Positions 8,597 through 17,836 of a DNA stretch of 64,000 nt are shown piece after piece (positions within the stretch are counted from its first letter, which is position 1; every line of letters begins with the position of its first letter). Position numbers and translations under genes: made by a program. The stretch comes from Pseudomonadota bacterium (GTDB lineage Bacteria; Pseudomonadota; Alphaproteobacteria; Sphingomonadales; Sphingomonadaceae): contig JAEWEY010000004.1 of NCBI GenBank assembly GCA_023389105.1, positions 434,001 to 498,000 on the forward strand, in the 5' to 3' direction. Under the pieces are notes generated by a model. The model made no database searches. It had not been told where the DNA came from and saw nothing but the letters and a program-made list of their open reading frames with translations.

Positions 8597-10147
8597 ATGA
8601 AGAAATTGCTTAGCTTGATGCTGTTCGCTGCGGTGCCTGCCGCCGCGCAAGAACACATGTCGCACGGCGATATGGCCGCGCCGAAGACGCCGATGCTGCT
8701 GGAAGGCTATGGCAACGGCGGCTTCAAGATCACGACGACGAACCCAAAGGCACAGGCCTATTTCGACAATGGGATGCAGCTGGCGCACGCCTTCGCGCAC
8801 AAAGCGGCAATCGAGGCAATGAAGGAGGCGGTCCGGCTGGACCCCAAATGTGCGATGTGCGTGTGGGGCGAAGCCTGGGCGTCCGGGCCGACGATCAATT
8901 ACGGCAAGAGCGAGGACGAGGTCGGCGAACTCGCCACGCAGGCTGATAAGGCGGCGGATCTTGCGAAGGCGAATGGCACAGAACGCGAGCGCGCGCTGAT
9001 CCATGCCCTGCAGCTGCGGTACAAGGATGGCGGCGGCGGCAAGAACGGCGACCTGAACTTTGCGCGGGCGATGGCTGCGCTGGCTAGCCAGTATCCGACC
9101 GACGACGAGATCGCGGTGATTGCGGCGGATGCGTGGCTGATGTCGCCGGCCAAGACGAACGATGAGTGGAAGCTGAACGCCGCGCTGGCGATGCCGCTGC
9201 TGGAAGGCATCCTGAAGCGGAACCCCAACGACACGCCGGCCATCCACTTCTACATTCACGCGACCGAGATCGCTGGAGATCCCGCCAAGGCGGAGCCCTA
9301 TGCCGATAAGCTGGCAGCGCTGGCGCCGCGGGCGAGCCACCTCGTGCACATGCCGAGCCACACTTACTACTGGGTCGGCCGCTACGAGGAAGCCGCACGC
9401 ACCAACCTGCGCGCTGTCGAGCTCGGCATCGAGAACGCCAAGCGGTTGGGACTGCCTCAGCCCGACGGCGTGTGGGGGCTCCCCTACCATGCACATAATG
9501 TGACGTTCGGGCTGGGCGGCGCGATGGAGGCCGGCAATCGCGACATAGCGCTGAAACTCGGCGTTCCGCTGGTCGAGCGATCGCAGATGGACACCAAGGC
9601 AGGCGCGTTCCGCCAGCTCATCGCCGCCAACGGTTACCTCGCCATGGCTCAATTCGCCGAGCCGGCACGTGTCATGGCGCTGCCAGAGCCGAAGCTGCCG
9701 TTCCTGATTGCCGCCTGGCATTATGCGCGCGGCGAGGCGCTGGCACGGCAAGGCAACGCCGCGGGCGTCCGCCGGGAAGCCGCGGCGATCCGCGGCATTT
9801 CTGGCGAACTTAGCAAGGACGACGGTTCGCTTCAGGCGCAGACGTTGACCTTCATCGCACGCAACGTGCTGATCGGTCGCGCGGCGATGCTCGACCGCCG
9901 CCCCGCGGACGCCGCGATTGCCTTCCAGCAGGCTGCCGAGTTGCAGGAGAGCGACGATTTCAGCTCGGTCTCGGACCCGCCGGCCTGGCATTATCCCGTC
10001 AGGCGCGATCTCGCGACAGCACTGCTTGCTCAAAATGATCGGGCTGGCGCCCGGCGGGAGCTGGACGCCGCGCTCAAGTATCGGCCGAAGGATCCGGGCT
10101 CGCTCGCGTTGCTGTCCAAGCTTGGCGCGGCGACGGCGGCTCGCTAG
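8597..10147 (+). CDS. secreted tetratricopeptide-repeat protein
   Basis: A 516-residue protein with a signal peptide (about residues 1-17, ending PAAAQ), so it is probably periplasmic. The rest is helical and TPR-like: helices around AYFDNGMQLAHAFAHKAAIEAM and the C-terminal AAIAFQQAAELQ and ARRELDAALKYRP units fit TPR spacing. A CxxC pair occurs in DPKCAMCVWGEA, close to a His-rich start (EHMSHGD), which might bind metal or haem (inference). Homologues are common but uncharacterised. GAGGGGG precedes the ATG. mtgA follows 11 bases downstream, so the two are probably co-transcribed. Confidence 0.7.
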   Translation: MKKLLSLMLFAAVPAAAQEHMSHGDMAAPKTPMLLEGYGNGGFKITTTNPKAQAYFDNGMQLAHAFAHKAAIEAMKEAVRLDPKCAMCVWGEAWASGPTINYGKSEDEVGELATQADKAADLAKANGTERERALIHALQLRYKDGGGGKNGDLNFARAMAALASQYPTDDEIAVIAADAWLMSPAKTNDEWKLNAALAMPLLEGILKRNPNDTPAIHFYIHATEIAGDPAKAEPYADKLAALAPRASHLVHMPSHTYYWVGRYEEAARTNLRAVELGIENAKRLGLPQPDGVWGLPYHAHNVTFGLGGAMEAGNRDIALKLGVPLVERSQMDTKAGAFRQLIAANGYLAMAQFAEPARVMALPEPKLPFLIAAWHYARGEALARQGNAAGVRREAAAIRGISGELSKDDGSLQAQTLTFIARNVLIGRAAMLDRRPADAAIAFQQAAELQESDDFSSVSDPPAWHYPVRRDLATALLAQNDRAGARRELDAALKYRPKDPGSLALLSKLGAATAAR

Positions 10148-10158
10148 TCGCCGGGCCA

Positions 10159-11130
10159 ATGGCCAGGAAATCCACGCCCTCGATCCCGAAGTACAAGCGG
10201 AAACGCAAAGGCGGGTCGCTGCTCGGGCGCATATTCGGCTGGATCGTCAAGCTGGTGCTGGCCTGCCTGATTCTCTCGGTGTTGTGGGTGTTGGCCTATC
10301 GCTTCGTGAATCCGCCGACGACCGTGACAATGGTTGGGGACGTGGTGGCAGGACGCGGGGCGACGCGGGACTGGATGCCGATCGGCCAGATCGACCGTGA
10401 CATGGTGCGCGCGGCGATTGCCGCGGAGGACGGCAGGTTTTGCAGCCATAACGGCTTCGACTTCGAAGCCATTGAAGATGCGATGAAAAGAAACGCGTCC
10501 GGCGGCCGGATCCGGGGCGGATCGACGATCAGCCAGCAGACCGCGAAGAACGCCTTCCTGTGGCAGGGCGGCGGCTATGCGCGCAAAGGGGCCGAGGCGT
10601 GGTTCACGTTCCTGATTGAGCATCTGTGGGGCAAGAGGCGGATCATGGAGGTCTACCTCAATCTCGCCGAGACGGGGATCGGGACCTACGGCGTCAACGC
10701 TGGGTCCCAACGCTATTTCGGCCATGACGCGAGCGCGATGAGCCCGACCGAGGCCGCGCGGATCGCGGCGGTGCTGCCCTTGCCGAAGAAGCGCGGCGCC
10801 GTTGCGCCCAAGGGCTTCACGCGACGCTACGGAAACACGATCACGGCGCGGATTGGCGCCGTCTCACGCGATGGTCTGGATGTGTGCGTCTATCGCGACG
10901 CGCCGGCGCCCGTGAATAAGGCGCCGCCACCGGTCACGAAGAAAGCGCGACCGCTGCCCGGCGACGAGTATGAGACTGCCAAGCCGCTCCCGCCCGCCGA
11001 ACCGGCGCAACCCGAGCCGGCGCCCCAAGCGACGGCACCGGAGCGGCCGGGGGAAGTGGCGCCGCCGCCGCCGACACCCCAATCCAGCGAGCCTGCCGAA
11101 ACGCCACCGCCCGTCGAAAACCAGGGCTGA
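10159..11130 (+). CDS. mtgA: monofunctional biosynthetic peptidoglycan glycosyltransferase
   Basis: A 323-residue GT51 enzyme that polymerises lipid II into glycan strands at the outer face of the inner membrane. A basic cytoplasmic start (about residues 1-20) precedes one membrane helix (about 22-45). The catalytic domain shows the family blocks AAEDGRF, RGGSTISQQTAKN, KRRIMEVYLNLAETG and GSQRYFG. The last 80 residues form a proline/alanine/glutamate-rich tail absent from the short E. coli MtgA, presumably extending into the periplasm. The start lacks a strong ribosome-binding site, consistent with coupling to the TPR gene 11 bases upstream. Confidence 0.93.
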   Translation: MARKSTPSIPKYKRKRKGGSLLGRIFGWIVKLVLACLILSVLWVLAYRFVNPPTTVTMVGDVVAGRGATRDWMPIGQIDRDMVRAAIAAEDGRFCSHNGFDFEAIEDAMKRNASGGRIRGGSTISQQTAKNAFLWQGGGYARKGAEAWFTFLIEHLWGKRRIMEVYLNLAETGIGTYGVNAGSQRYFGHDASAMSPTEAARIAAVLPLPKKRGAVAPKGFTRRYGNTITARIGAVSRDGLDVCVYRDAPAPVNKAPPPVTKKARPLPGDEYETAKPLPPAEPAQPEPAPQATAPERPGEVAPPPPTPQSSEPAETPPPVENQG

Positions 11131-11159
11131 AGCAGAATCGTAACGCAGGCTTCACGATA

Positions 11160-11185
11160 GGAACGCCCCACATTCTCCAAGGGTT
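11160..11185 (+). promoter_or_regulatory. EcfG-type general stress promoter of the hemerythrin gene
   Basis: GGAAC at 11160-11164 is followed after 17 bases by GGTT at 11182-11185, one base off the alphaproteobacterial EcfG consensus GGAAC-N16/17-CGTT. The minus-10 element lies 33 bases before the ATG at 11219. No other gene is driven in this direction. Confidence 0.65.
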
Positions 11186-11218
11186 AACCGGAGCAACCGA
11201 GAAAATCAGGAGGATGTG

Positions 11219-11896
11219 ATGGCAACGCGTACCCAAGGCCGGACCTCGAACCGGTCGGGCAACAGCCGCAACGGCGACAATCGCAGCAGCGGCAGCAGCG
11301 AACGCTCATCGAGCGGCAATCGTGGCAATCAGAGCCGCAGCGCCTTTTCGTGGGGCGAAGGTACAGCCCCGATCCTCGCCGCCGCTCTGGGCGGTGCAGC
11401 CATCGGTTTTGCTGCCAATTATGGCCGCAAGTTCCTGATGCAGGGCCTGGAATCGACTGCTGGGGATTGGGACGAGATCCTGGCCGCGGAGCATGACATG
11501 GCGCTGGCCATCTTCGACAAGATGCTGGCTACCGACGATACGCAAAGCTTCAAGCGAAAGATGCTGCTGATGAAGCTGACCCACGCACTCGACAAGCATG
11601 CGCATCAAGAAGAGATGGTGGTCTATCCGGCACTTCGCGAAGCCAATGAGGAGGTCGATGCCGATCACCTCGAAGGCGAGCACGGCTACATCAAGACTTT
11701 CATCTACCAGCTCAACGAGATGGGCCCGGAAGCGCCCAGTTGGCTGGAGACGGTCCGCGAGTTCCGCGCACTGGTCGCAGAGCATGCCCACATGGAGGAA
11801 GAACAGGTGTTCCCGCGCTTCAAGCAGTCGCTCAGCGAGGAACAGAACGAACGCGTAACCAGCCTGGTCAACCGTGATGGATTCTGGATGGCCTAA
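11219..11896 (+). CDS. hemerythrin-domain protein with disordered N-terminus
   Basis: A 225-residue protein. Residues 1-42 are low complexity (Ser, Asn, Arg, Gly). A glycine/alanine-rich hydrophobic stretch follows near residues 50-70, then a four-helix HHE/hemerythrin domain from about 85. Iron-ligand candidates are in AAEHDMA, DKHAHQEEMVVYP, EGEHGYI and AEHAHMEEEQVFP, matching the H-HxxxE-H-HxxxE pattern of diiron sites. Bacterial relatives sense or bind oxygen, NO or peroxide; the exact role is unknown. AGGAGG at 11208-11213 sets the ATG at 11219. The EcfG-type promoter upstream places it in the general stress response (inference). The stop interlocks with the convergent lipoprotein gene. 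Confidence 0.82.
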   Translation: MATRTQGRTSNRSGNSRNGDNRSSGSSERSSSGNRGNQSRSAFSWGEGTAPILAAALGGAAIGFAANYGRKFLMQGLESTAGDWDEILAAEHDMALAIFDKMLATDDTQSFKRKMLLMKLTHALDKHAHQEEMVVYPALREANEEVDADHLEGEHGYIKTFIYQLNEMGPEAPSWLETVREFRALVAEHAHMEEEQVFPRFKQSLSEEQNERVTSLVNRDGFWMA

Positions 11897-12666
11897 GCGT
11901 CATTGACGGTTTCGTTCAAGTGCGGCTCCTCATCGGGGCCGCGCTTTTTCATGAGGGCGATAATCGCGACGAGCGGTAGGCTGACACCAATGATCCACGG
12001 CGCAAATATGGGCTGCTTGAGCGCGCTTGCGCTGAACAACTGCAGCGAGAGCGGCTGAAAGCCAACTTCGCCTGTCGTCCAGTTTACCCGGACCAACATG
12101 ACGCCGAAGAGAGAACCGATTGTCCACAGCCAACGCCGCTCGAACAAACCGGAGCGCCAAATGTGGATCAGAGCGGCTATGGTGGTTCCGAAGGCGGCAA
12201 TGGCGGCCAGCAATACGCCCCACTGCGATATTCCGGCCGTAGCGAGATTGAAGCCGTTCAGTCTCTTTGGATCGTCCTTCAGCGGCTGAACATAAATCCC
12301 GGTGAACACGGTTATCCCACCCGAGGTCTTGCTGGCGGTTTCGACAAGCGCCCAACGATTGCCGCCGCGCACCTGATAGACGGCCTTTGCGCTGCGATCA
12401 CGGCCAATACTCCAGTTCGCGTACACCAAGTCGGCCTGGACGGGGGGCCCAGGCATCATTGCTTGCATCGCCGCTTCCGCTGGCCGGAGCTTTGCCACTA
12501 GTTGCGGCGCTGCCCGCCGTTCCAGCGATTGTGAATTCCCCTGTGCCAAGTCGTTGATCGACCCGCGAAAGAGTTGTCGCTCCGCTGTAGTAAGTTGGCT
12601 TTCCACGACCTTGTTGGGCGAACACGCGGCCAACAACAAAAGGATTACGAAGGCGAGTCTGCTCAT
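11893..12666 (-). CDS. predicted lipoprotein with C-terminal membrane segments, unknown function
   Basis: I do not recognise this 257-residue protein. It has a lipoprotein signal (LLLLAAC, lipid-modified Cys15), then a soluble region (about 20-140). Three hydrophobic segments follow at about 148-170, 179-194 and 220-240, and a charged C-terminus ends the protein. A lipobox followed by membrane helices is unusual for Lol-sorted lipoproteins and suggests inner-membrane retention. The soluble part mentions no catalytic motif. It is 54 bases downstream of dnaE on the same strand. CTAA at 11893-11896 is shared with the hemerythrin gene. Confidence 0.6.
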   Translation of the reverse strand: MSRLAFVILLLLAACSPNKVVESQLTTAERQLFRGSINDLAQGNSQSLERRAAPQLVAKLRPAEAAMQAMMPGPPVQADLVYANWSIGRDRSAKAVYQVRGGNRWALVETASKTSGGITVFTGIYVQPLKDDPKRLNGFNLATAGISQWGVLLAAIAAFGTTIAALIHIWRSGLFERRWLWTIGSLFGVMLVRVNWTTGEVGFQPLSLQLFSASALKQPIFAPWIIGVSLPLVAIIALMKKRGPDEEPHLNETVNDA

Positions 12667-12720
12667 CGGTCCCCCACCGGCACAAGCAACGAGCTTATCG
12701 GTTATCGCCTCCGCCGCAAG

Positions 12721-15700
12721 CTAGCCGACGAGGGCGAGCTTTGGCGGTTCCTGCGCAGACAGGTCGACGCTCCCCTCGCCGCTGATCCGTTCGACGTGCG
12801 CCGCCAGTTCCGCGTCGAGCGCGAAGTCGCGGCCAGCGATGATCGAGGCTTCGCCGCCGCCTCTGGTCGGGACGATGAAGCGCAAGAGTCCGTTAGAGCC
12901 GCGCGCGCTCGTCAAGTTCGACGCGACGCGGGCGGCCATGGCGCCGTCGTCGACCCTAACAGTCATTTGCAGGCGCGTGCGCTTGGCGACATCGGCGAGC
13001 GACTGGACGCGCTTCACAGTGACCCGCGGCGTCTCGTCGCCGGCGCGGCGGTCGAGTTCGACCGAGAGCAAACCGCATTGCCCCGCTTTCGCGGCCGCTT
13101 CGAGCGCGGCCGTGGCGTCGTCGTCGAATGCGGTGACGATGAATTGGCCGGAATTGTCGCTGAGCGTGGCCATCATGTAGCGGCGGCCCTTGGCGGACGT
13201 GCGCCAGCGCGTGTCCTCGATAAGGGCTGCCATGTGGGCGCCCACCCGCTCCCCTTCGGCGATTTGCAGCTCGCCGATCTCCGCGAAGGTCTTGACCTTG
13301 TGCGCCGCGAGCAGGTGCCGCGATGAGTCGACGGGGTGGGCCGAGAAGTAAAAGCCGAAGGCGTCGCGCTCAGCAGCCATGCGCTGGGCCAAAGTCCACG
13401 AGGCATCGCGCGGCAGCCGGATGGGCGCGGCTTCGGCGGGATTGCTGCCAAACAGCGCCGCCTGCCCGCTCTCCCGCTGATCCTGGGCGCTGGCGGCGTG
13501 CGCGAGGATGATCTCGGCGGCTGCGTAAACGGCGGCACGGTCCGGCTTGATCGAATCGAACGCCCCTGCCCCGGCCAGGCTTTCCAGCTGGCGGCGGTTG
13601 AGCAGCCGCGGATCGACGCGCGCGGCGAACTCCTCGAGGCTCGGATACGGCCCCTGCCGCTCGCGCTCCTCGACAAGCGCTTCCATCGCCTTTTCGCCGA
13701 CGCCCTTGAGCGCGCCGAGGGCATAACGGACCGCGCCGTCTTCGACCGTGAAGAAAGGATGGCTGGCGTTGATGTCGGGCGGCAGGCACTCGACGCCGCC
13801 GCGGCGCATGTCCTCGACGAAGATGCCGAGCTTGTCGGTCAGCGCCATGTCGAAACTCATCGACGCGGCGTAGAACTCAGCGCGGTGGTGCGCCTTCAGC
13901 CAGGCGGTCTGATAGGCGACGAGCGCATAAGCCGCCGCATGGCTCTTGTTGAAGCCATAGCCTGCGAACTTGTCGATCAAGTCGAACAACTCGTTAGCCT
14001 TGGCGGCGGGGATATTGTTGTGCTTCGCGCAGCCCTCGACGAAGGTCGCTCGCTGCGCGTCCATCTCCGCCTTGATCTTCTTGCCCATCGCGCGGCGCAG
14101 CAAATCGGCGTCCCCGAGCGAATAGCCGGCGAGGATCTGCGCGGCCTGCATCACCTGTTCCTGGTAGACGAAGATGCCGTAGGTTTCGGCCAGGATGCCT
14201 TCGAGTAAAGGGTGCGGATATTCGATGGGCACGCGGCCGTTCTTGCGGTCACCGAACAGCGGAATGTTGTCCATTGGGCCTGGGCGGTAGAGCGCGACCA
14301 GCGCGATGATGTCGCCGAAGTTGGTCGGACGCACAGCTGACAGCGTGCGGCGCATGCCTTCCGATTCCAGCTGGAACACGCCGACCGCGTCACCTCGTTG
14401 GAGGAGCTCGTAAACCGCGGCGTCATCCCACGGCAGCGCGCCAAAATCGACCTCCACGCCCTGTTCGGCGAGCAGCCGCTGGCCTTCCTTGAGCACGGAC
14501 AGTGTCTTGAGTCCGAGGAAGTCGAACTTAACCAGGCCAGCCCCTTCGACATATTTCATATCGAACTGGGTGACGGGCATGTCGGACCGTGGGTCGCGGT
14601 AGAGCGGGACAAGCTCGTCGAGCGGACGGTCGCCGATGACGACGCCGGCGGCGTGAGTCGAGGCGTGGCGGGGCAAGCCTTCAAGCTTCATCGCGAGATC
14701 GAACAGCCGCTTGACGTCGGGCTCCCCCTTGTACTCGGCGGCAAGCTCAGAAACACCGTTCAGTGAGCGCTCCAGCGTCCAGGGGTCGGTCGGGTGGTTG
14801 GGGATAAGCTTGGCGAGGCGATCGACCTGGCCGTAGCTCATCTGGAGGACGCGGCCAGTGTCCTTTAGCACCGCGCGCGCCTTCAGGCGGCCGAAGGTGA
14901 TGATCTGCGCAACCTTGTCGCGCCCGTACTTGCGCTGGACGTAGGAAATAACCTTGTCGCGGTGGGTTTCGCAGAAGTCGATGTCGAAGTCGGGCATCGA
15001 CACGCGTTCCGGATTGAGGAAGCGTTCGAACAGCAGGCCGAGCGCCAGCGGATCGAGATCGGTGATCGTCAGCGCCCAGGCGACGACCGAGCCAGCGCCG
15101 GAACCGCGGCCCGGCCCGACCGGAATGTCGTTGGCCTTGGCCCATTTGATGAAGTCGGCGACGATCAGGAAGTAGCCGGCGAACCCCATGCTGGTGATGA
15201 CATCGAGCTCGAAATTCAAACGGTCGATATAGGCCGAGAGCTCGGCAGGATCACGGCCCGCCAGGCGCGCTTCCAGCCCTGCGCGGGCATCGCTGCGTAG
15301 CTGCTCGTCCTCGTCCTGCCCGAGGCGCGGCAGGATCGGCTTGCGCTTGGGTGCGGCGACGGCGCAGCGCTGGGCAATAACGACCGTATTGGCGAGCGCC
15401 TCCGGCAGATCGTCGAACAAGGCATTCATCGACGCCGTGTCCTTGAGCCAAGCCTCGGCGGACGAAGTGATGCGGTCCGCGCTTTCGACATAGGCCGAAT
15501 TGGCGATGCACAGCATGGCATCGTGCGCAGCGTGGAACGCCGGGTCCGGGTAGGCGGCCGGATTGGTTGCGACGATGGGAATGTCGCGGGCGTAGGCCAG
15601 ATCGAGCAGCGCGGCCTCGGCGACATCCTCGATCGGGTCCTGCCGCCGCGTCAGTTCGATGTAGAGGCGCTGCGGGAACGTCGCTTGGAGGTGGTCGAGA

Positions 15701-16167
15701 TAAGTTTCGGCCTTGGTCTGCTGGCCGGCGGCAAGCAGCTTGGCGAGCGCGCCTTCCGCGCCGGCCGTCAGCGCGATGAGTCCGCCGCTAAGCTCCTCAA
15801 GGCGGGTGAAAGAGACGTGTGGATCCTGTTCGATCGGGCGGTCGAGGTGTGCGGAGGAGACCAGTTTGCACAGGTTCGCATAGCCAAGCTCGTCTTGCGA
15901 GAGCAGCGCGAGCCAGTCGATGCCGGCTTCGCCGCCAAGCTCTGGCGGACGGGCGACCGCGAGCATCGCGCCGACGATCGGCTGCACACCCTTGGCGAAA
16001 CAGCCGTCGCTGAACTGCATCGAGCCGTAGAGGCCGTTGCGATCGGTGAGCGCGACCGCGGGAAAGCCGAGCTTGGCCGCGCGCTCGGCGATCGTCTTCG
16101 GCTCCATCGCCCCTTCAAGCATCGTGAAGGAGGAGAAGACGCGAAGTGGGACGAACGGCTGAGTCAC
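12721..16167 (-). CDS. dnaE: DNA polymerase III subunit alpha
   Basis: The 1148-residue replicative polymerase. The PHP domain comes first, then the polymerase palm with the catalytic acids in VSMPDFDIDFCETH (about residue 405). The fingers, helix-hairpin-helix (around KGVGEKAMEALVEE) and an OB fold at the C-terminus follow. The PHP domain is degenerate: the usual histidine of LRVHSD is phenylalanine (LRVFSS) and TDH/TDF-type metal ligands are TDRNG. Proofreading must therefore come from a separate epsilon subunit (family knowledge). Translation starts at GTG. It is the last large gene of the proS-lol run, 65 bases behind the LprI-like gene. Confidence 0.97.
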   Translation of the reverse strand: MTQPFVPLRVFSSFTMLEGAMEPKTIAERAAKLGFPAVALTDRNGLYGSMQFSDGCFAKGVQPIVGAMLAVARPPELGGEAGIDWLALLSQDELGYANLCKLVSSAHLDRPIEQDPHVSFTRLEELSGGLIALTAGAEGALAKLLAAGQQTKAETYLDHLQATFPQRLYIELTRRQDPIEDVAEAALLDLAYARDIPIVATNPAAYPDPAFHAAHDAMLCIANSAYVESADRITSSAEAWLKDTASMNALFDDLPEALANTVVIAQRCAVAAPKRKPILPRLGQDEDEQLRSDARAGLEARLAGRDPAELSAYIDRLNFELDVITSMGFAGYFLIVADFIKWAKANDIPVGPGRGSGAGSVVAWALTITDLDPLALGLLFERFLNPERVSMPDFDIDFCETHRDKVISYVQRKYGRDKVAQIITFGRLKARAVLKDTGRVLQMSYGQVDRLAKLIPNHPTDPWTLERSLNGVSELAAEYKGEPDVKRLFDLAMKLEGLPRHASTHAAGVVIGDRPLDELVPLYRDPRSDMPVTQFDMKYVEGAGLVKFDFLGLKTLSVLKEGQRLLAEQGVEVDFGALPWDDAAVYELLQRGDAVGVFQLESEGMRRTLSAVRPTNFGDIIALVALYRPGPMDNIPLFGDRKNGRVPIEYPHPLLEGILAETYGIFVYQEQVMQAAQILAGYSLGDADLLRRAMGKKIKAEMDAQRATFVEGCAKHNNIPAAKANELFDLIDKFAGYGFNKSHAAAYALVAYQTAWLKAHHRAEFYAASMSFDMALTDKLGIFVEDMRRGGVECLPPDINASHPFFTVEDGAVRYALGALKGVGEKAMEALVEERERQGPYPSLEEFAARVDPRLLNRRQLESLAGAGAFDSIKPDRAAVYAAAEIILAHAASAQDQRESGQAALFGSNPAEAAPIRLPRDASWTLAQRMAAERDAFGFYFSAHPVDSSRHLLAAHKVKTFAEIGELQIAEGERVGAHMAALIEDTRWRTSAKGRRYMMATLSDNSGQFIVTAFDDDATAALEAAAKAGQCGLLSVELDRRAGDETPRVTVKRVQSLADVAKRTRLQMTVRVDDGAMAARVASNLTSARGSNGLLRFIVPTRGGGEASIIAGRDFALDAELAAHVERISGEGSVDLSAQEPPKLALVG

Positions 16168-16232
16168 CCGAACGTTATGGAATTGCGGCCTCGCGGATGA
16201 AAGGCCGGACGGTCACTTATCCCCTGAAAAGC

Positions 16233-17162
16233 TCAACGCGGCGGCTGCCAGTTTCCTTCGACGATGTCGCGGATTTCACGCATCCTGCCAGCGTAGCCAT
16301 CGGCGATGCACTGGCGATCCCGGCAGCCGTCGCGATAGCGGATAAACCGACGCCCGGTGGATTGCAGTAGTGCACGCTCATCCGGAGCGGCATCCGCCAG
16401 AGCACGGCGGAATTGCGCCGTCATGTTCGCGTCGAGTGCCGCGAGTCCGCCGTCGCCACAAACCGCGCGCTCACCCGTCGTCCGAGCGCTGCCGCAGTCG
16501 AAGCCCGGCCGGACGACGGCGGGCTGCTGTGGCGGGCTCGGCGCTGCGGCGGTGGCTGCGGCGCTATCGTCGTCGGAGGTATCGACTCCGTTCGGCTCGC
16601 CCGCCGTCTCGGGCGTGGTTTCGGCCGTGCGCGCGAGGGTCGCGAGCGGCGTCACGATCGCGTCGGCATTGCGAAGCAGGACGACTTGGCCGCTGCCATC
16701 GGCGGCGGGCTGAACAGTGTAGTCGACGTCCGACGAGAGCGTGCGGCGCCCGCCGACCACTGCAACGCCGGGCGGCAGGTCAAGCGACAGCGCGCCCGAA
16801 CAATTGACCGCGCCAGTACGGCTGTCCTCGCTTTCCATCACCGGGTTCTCCATCCGCAGAGATGCCGCGGCAGCCAGCTGGTCATATTCGGCCTGGTCGC
16901 TGCCTCGTACCTGGGCGGCCCTGCGGAAGAGATCTCGCTTGATGAAGTCGTATGTCGACTTGCTGGCGCACACCTTGTCCTTGCTCGGCGGCGCCGTTGA
17001 ACTCACCTCGGGATTGCTGAGCTTGTCCTGATCTCCGCCGCCGCGCGTGGCGATGAAAATGCCCATAGCCAAGATGAAAAGCAGCGCGCCGATTAGGATC
17101 CAATTCGTCGTGCCCCGCCGCTGCCGCGTGTCTTCTTCATCCGAAATTGGCGGATCGGTCAT
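16233..17162 (-). CDS. membrane-anchored protein with C-terminal LprI-like domain
   Basis: A 309-residue protein with a cytoplasmic start, one membrane helix at about residues 20-39, a Ser/Pro/Asp-rich linker (about 185-220), and a C-terminal domain from about 218. The C-terminal domain carries paired cysteines (FDCGSARTTGERAVCGD and DGCRDRQCIADGY) and the spacing of the LprI/DUF1311 lysozyme-inhibitor-like family. A periplasmic location is inferred. Its ATG overlaps the lolD stop as TAATG, so it is translationally coupled to the lipoprotein-sorting genes. The function is unknown; the lysozyme-inhibitor link is by domain resemblance only. Confidence 0.65.
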   Translation of the reverse strand: MTDPPISDEEDTRQRRGTTNWILIGALLFILAMGIFIATRGGGDQDKLSNPEVSSTAPPSKDKVCASKSTYDFIKRDLFRRAAQVRGSDQAEYDQLAAAASLRMENPVMESEDSRTGAVNCSGALSLDLPPGVAVVGGRRTLSSDVDYTVQPAADGSGQVVLLRNADAIVTPLATLARTAETTPETAGEPNGVDTSDDDSAAATAAAPSPPQQPAVVRPGFDCGSARTTGERAVCGDGGLAALDANMTAQFRRALADAAPDERALLQSTGRRFIRYRDGCRDRQCIADGYAGRMREIRDIVEGNWQPPR

Positions 17163-17836
17163 TATTCGAGACGGCCCTCGTGGAGGCGCACCACGCGGTC
17201 CATGCGGGCCGCGAGACGTTCGTTATGGGTTGCAACGAGCGCCGCAGTGCCCTGGCCCCGCACCAGGTTCAGGAACTCCGCGAAGACCGTGTCGGCCGTA
17301 TGTTCGTCGAGGTTGCCGGTCGGTTCGTCGGCGAGGATCAAAGGCGGTTTGTTGGCGAGCGCGCGGGCGACGGCGACTCGCTGCTGCTCACCGCCTGACA
17401 GCTTGGCCGGGCGATGGTCGAGGCGCTTGCCGAGGCCGAGCGTGTCGAGAAGCTGGCGGGCACGTTCGTACGCCGCTGCCGGCTCGGCACCGCTGACGAG
17501 CTGCGGCAGGACGACATTTTCAACTGCGCTAAATTCCGGCAGCAAATGGTGAAACTGATAGACGAAACCGAGAAGGTCGCGGCGAAGCCGCGTTCGGCCG
17601 TCGTCGTCAAGCGTCGCGGCTTCCTCACCGGCCAGTTTAATCGATCCTTCGAAGCCACCTTCGAGCAGGCCCACCGCCTGGAGCAAGGTGGATTTGCCCG
17701 ACCCCGAGGGACCCAATAGCGCGACAATCTCACCCGGCTGGATGCTGAGGTCGACGCCGCGCAGGACGTCGATGGTCACTTCGCCCTGGGTGAAGCTGCG
17801 CTTGAGGCCGGCGGTCTGGAGGACCGGGCTACTCAT
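17162..17836 (-). CDS. lolD: lipoprotein-releasing ABC transporter ATPase
   Basis: A 224-residue ABC ATPase that powers extraction of outer-membrane lipoproteins from the inner membrane. Walker A is GPSGSGKST (about 42-50), the signature is LSGGEQQRVAVARAL, and Walker B is LILADEPTGNLD. Specific assignment to LolD rather than FtsE or MacB comes from the neighbour: the permease gene overlaps it by eight bases upstream. Confidence 0.95.
   Translation of the reverse strand: MSSPVLQTAGLKRSFTQGEVTIDVLRGVDLSIQPGEIVALLGPSGSGKSTLLQAVGLLEGGFEGSIKLAGEEAATLDDDGRTRLRRDLLGFVYQFHHLLPEFSAVENVVLPQLVSGAEPAAAYERARQLLDTLGLGKRLDHRPAKLSGGEQQRVAVARALANKPPLILADEPTGNLDEHTADTVFAEFLNLVRGQGTAALVATHNERLAARMDRVVRLHEGRLE

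Noticed and set aside
7877..10159. A 760-codon open frame on the minus strand across the alaS 5' end and the whole TPR gene
   Set aside because: It runs antisense to the TPR gene and out of frame in alaS. It has no recognisable domain and is arginine- and histidine-rich as expected for a GC-rich shadow frame.
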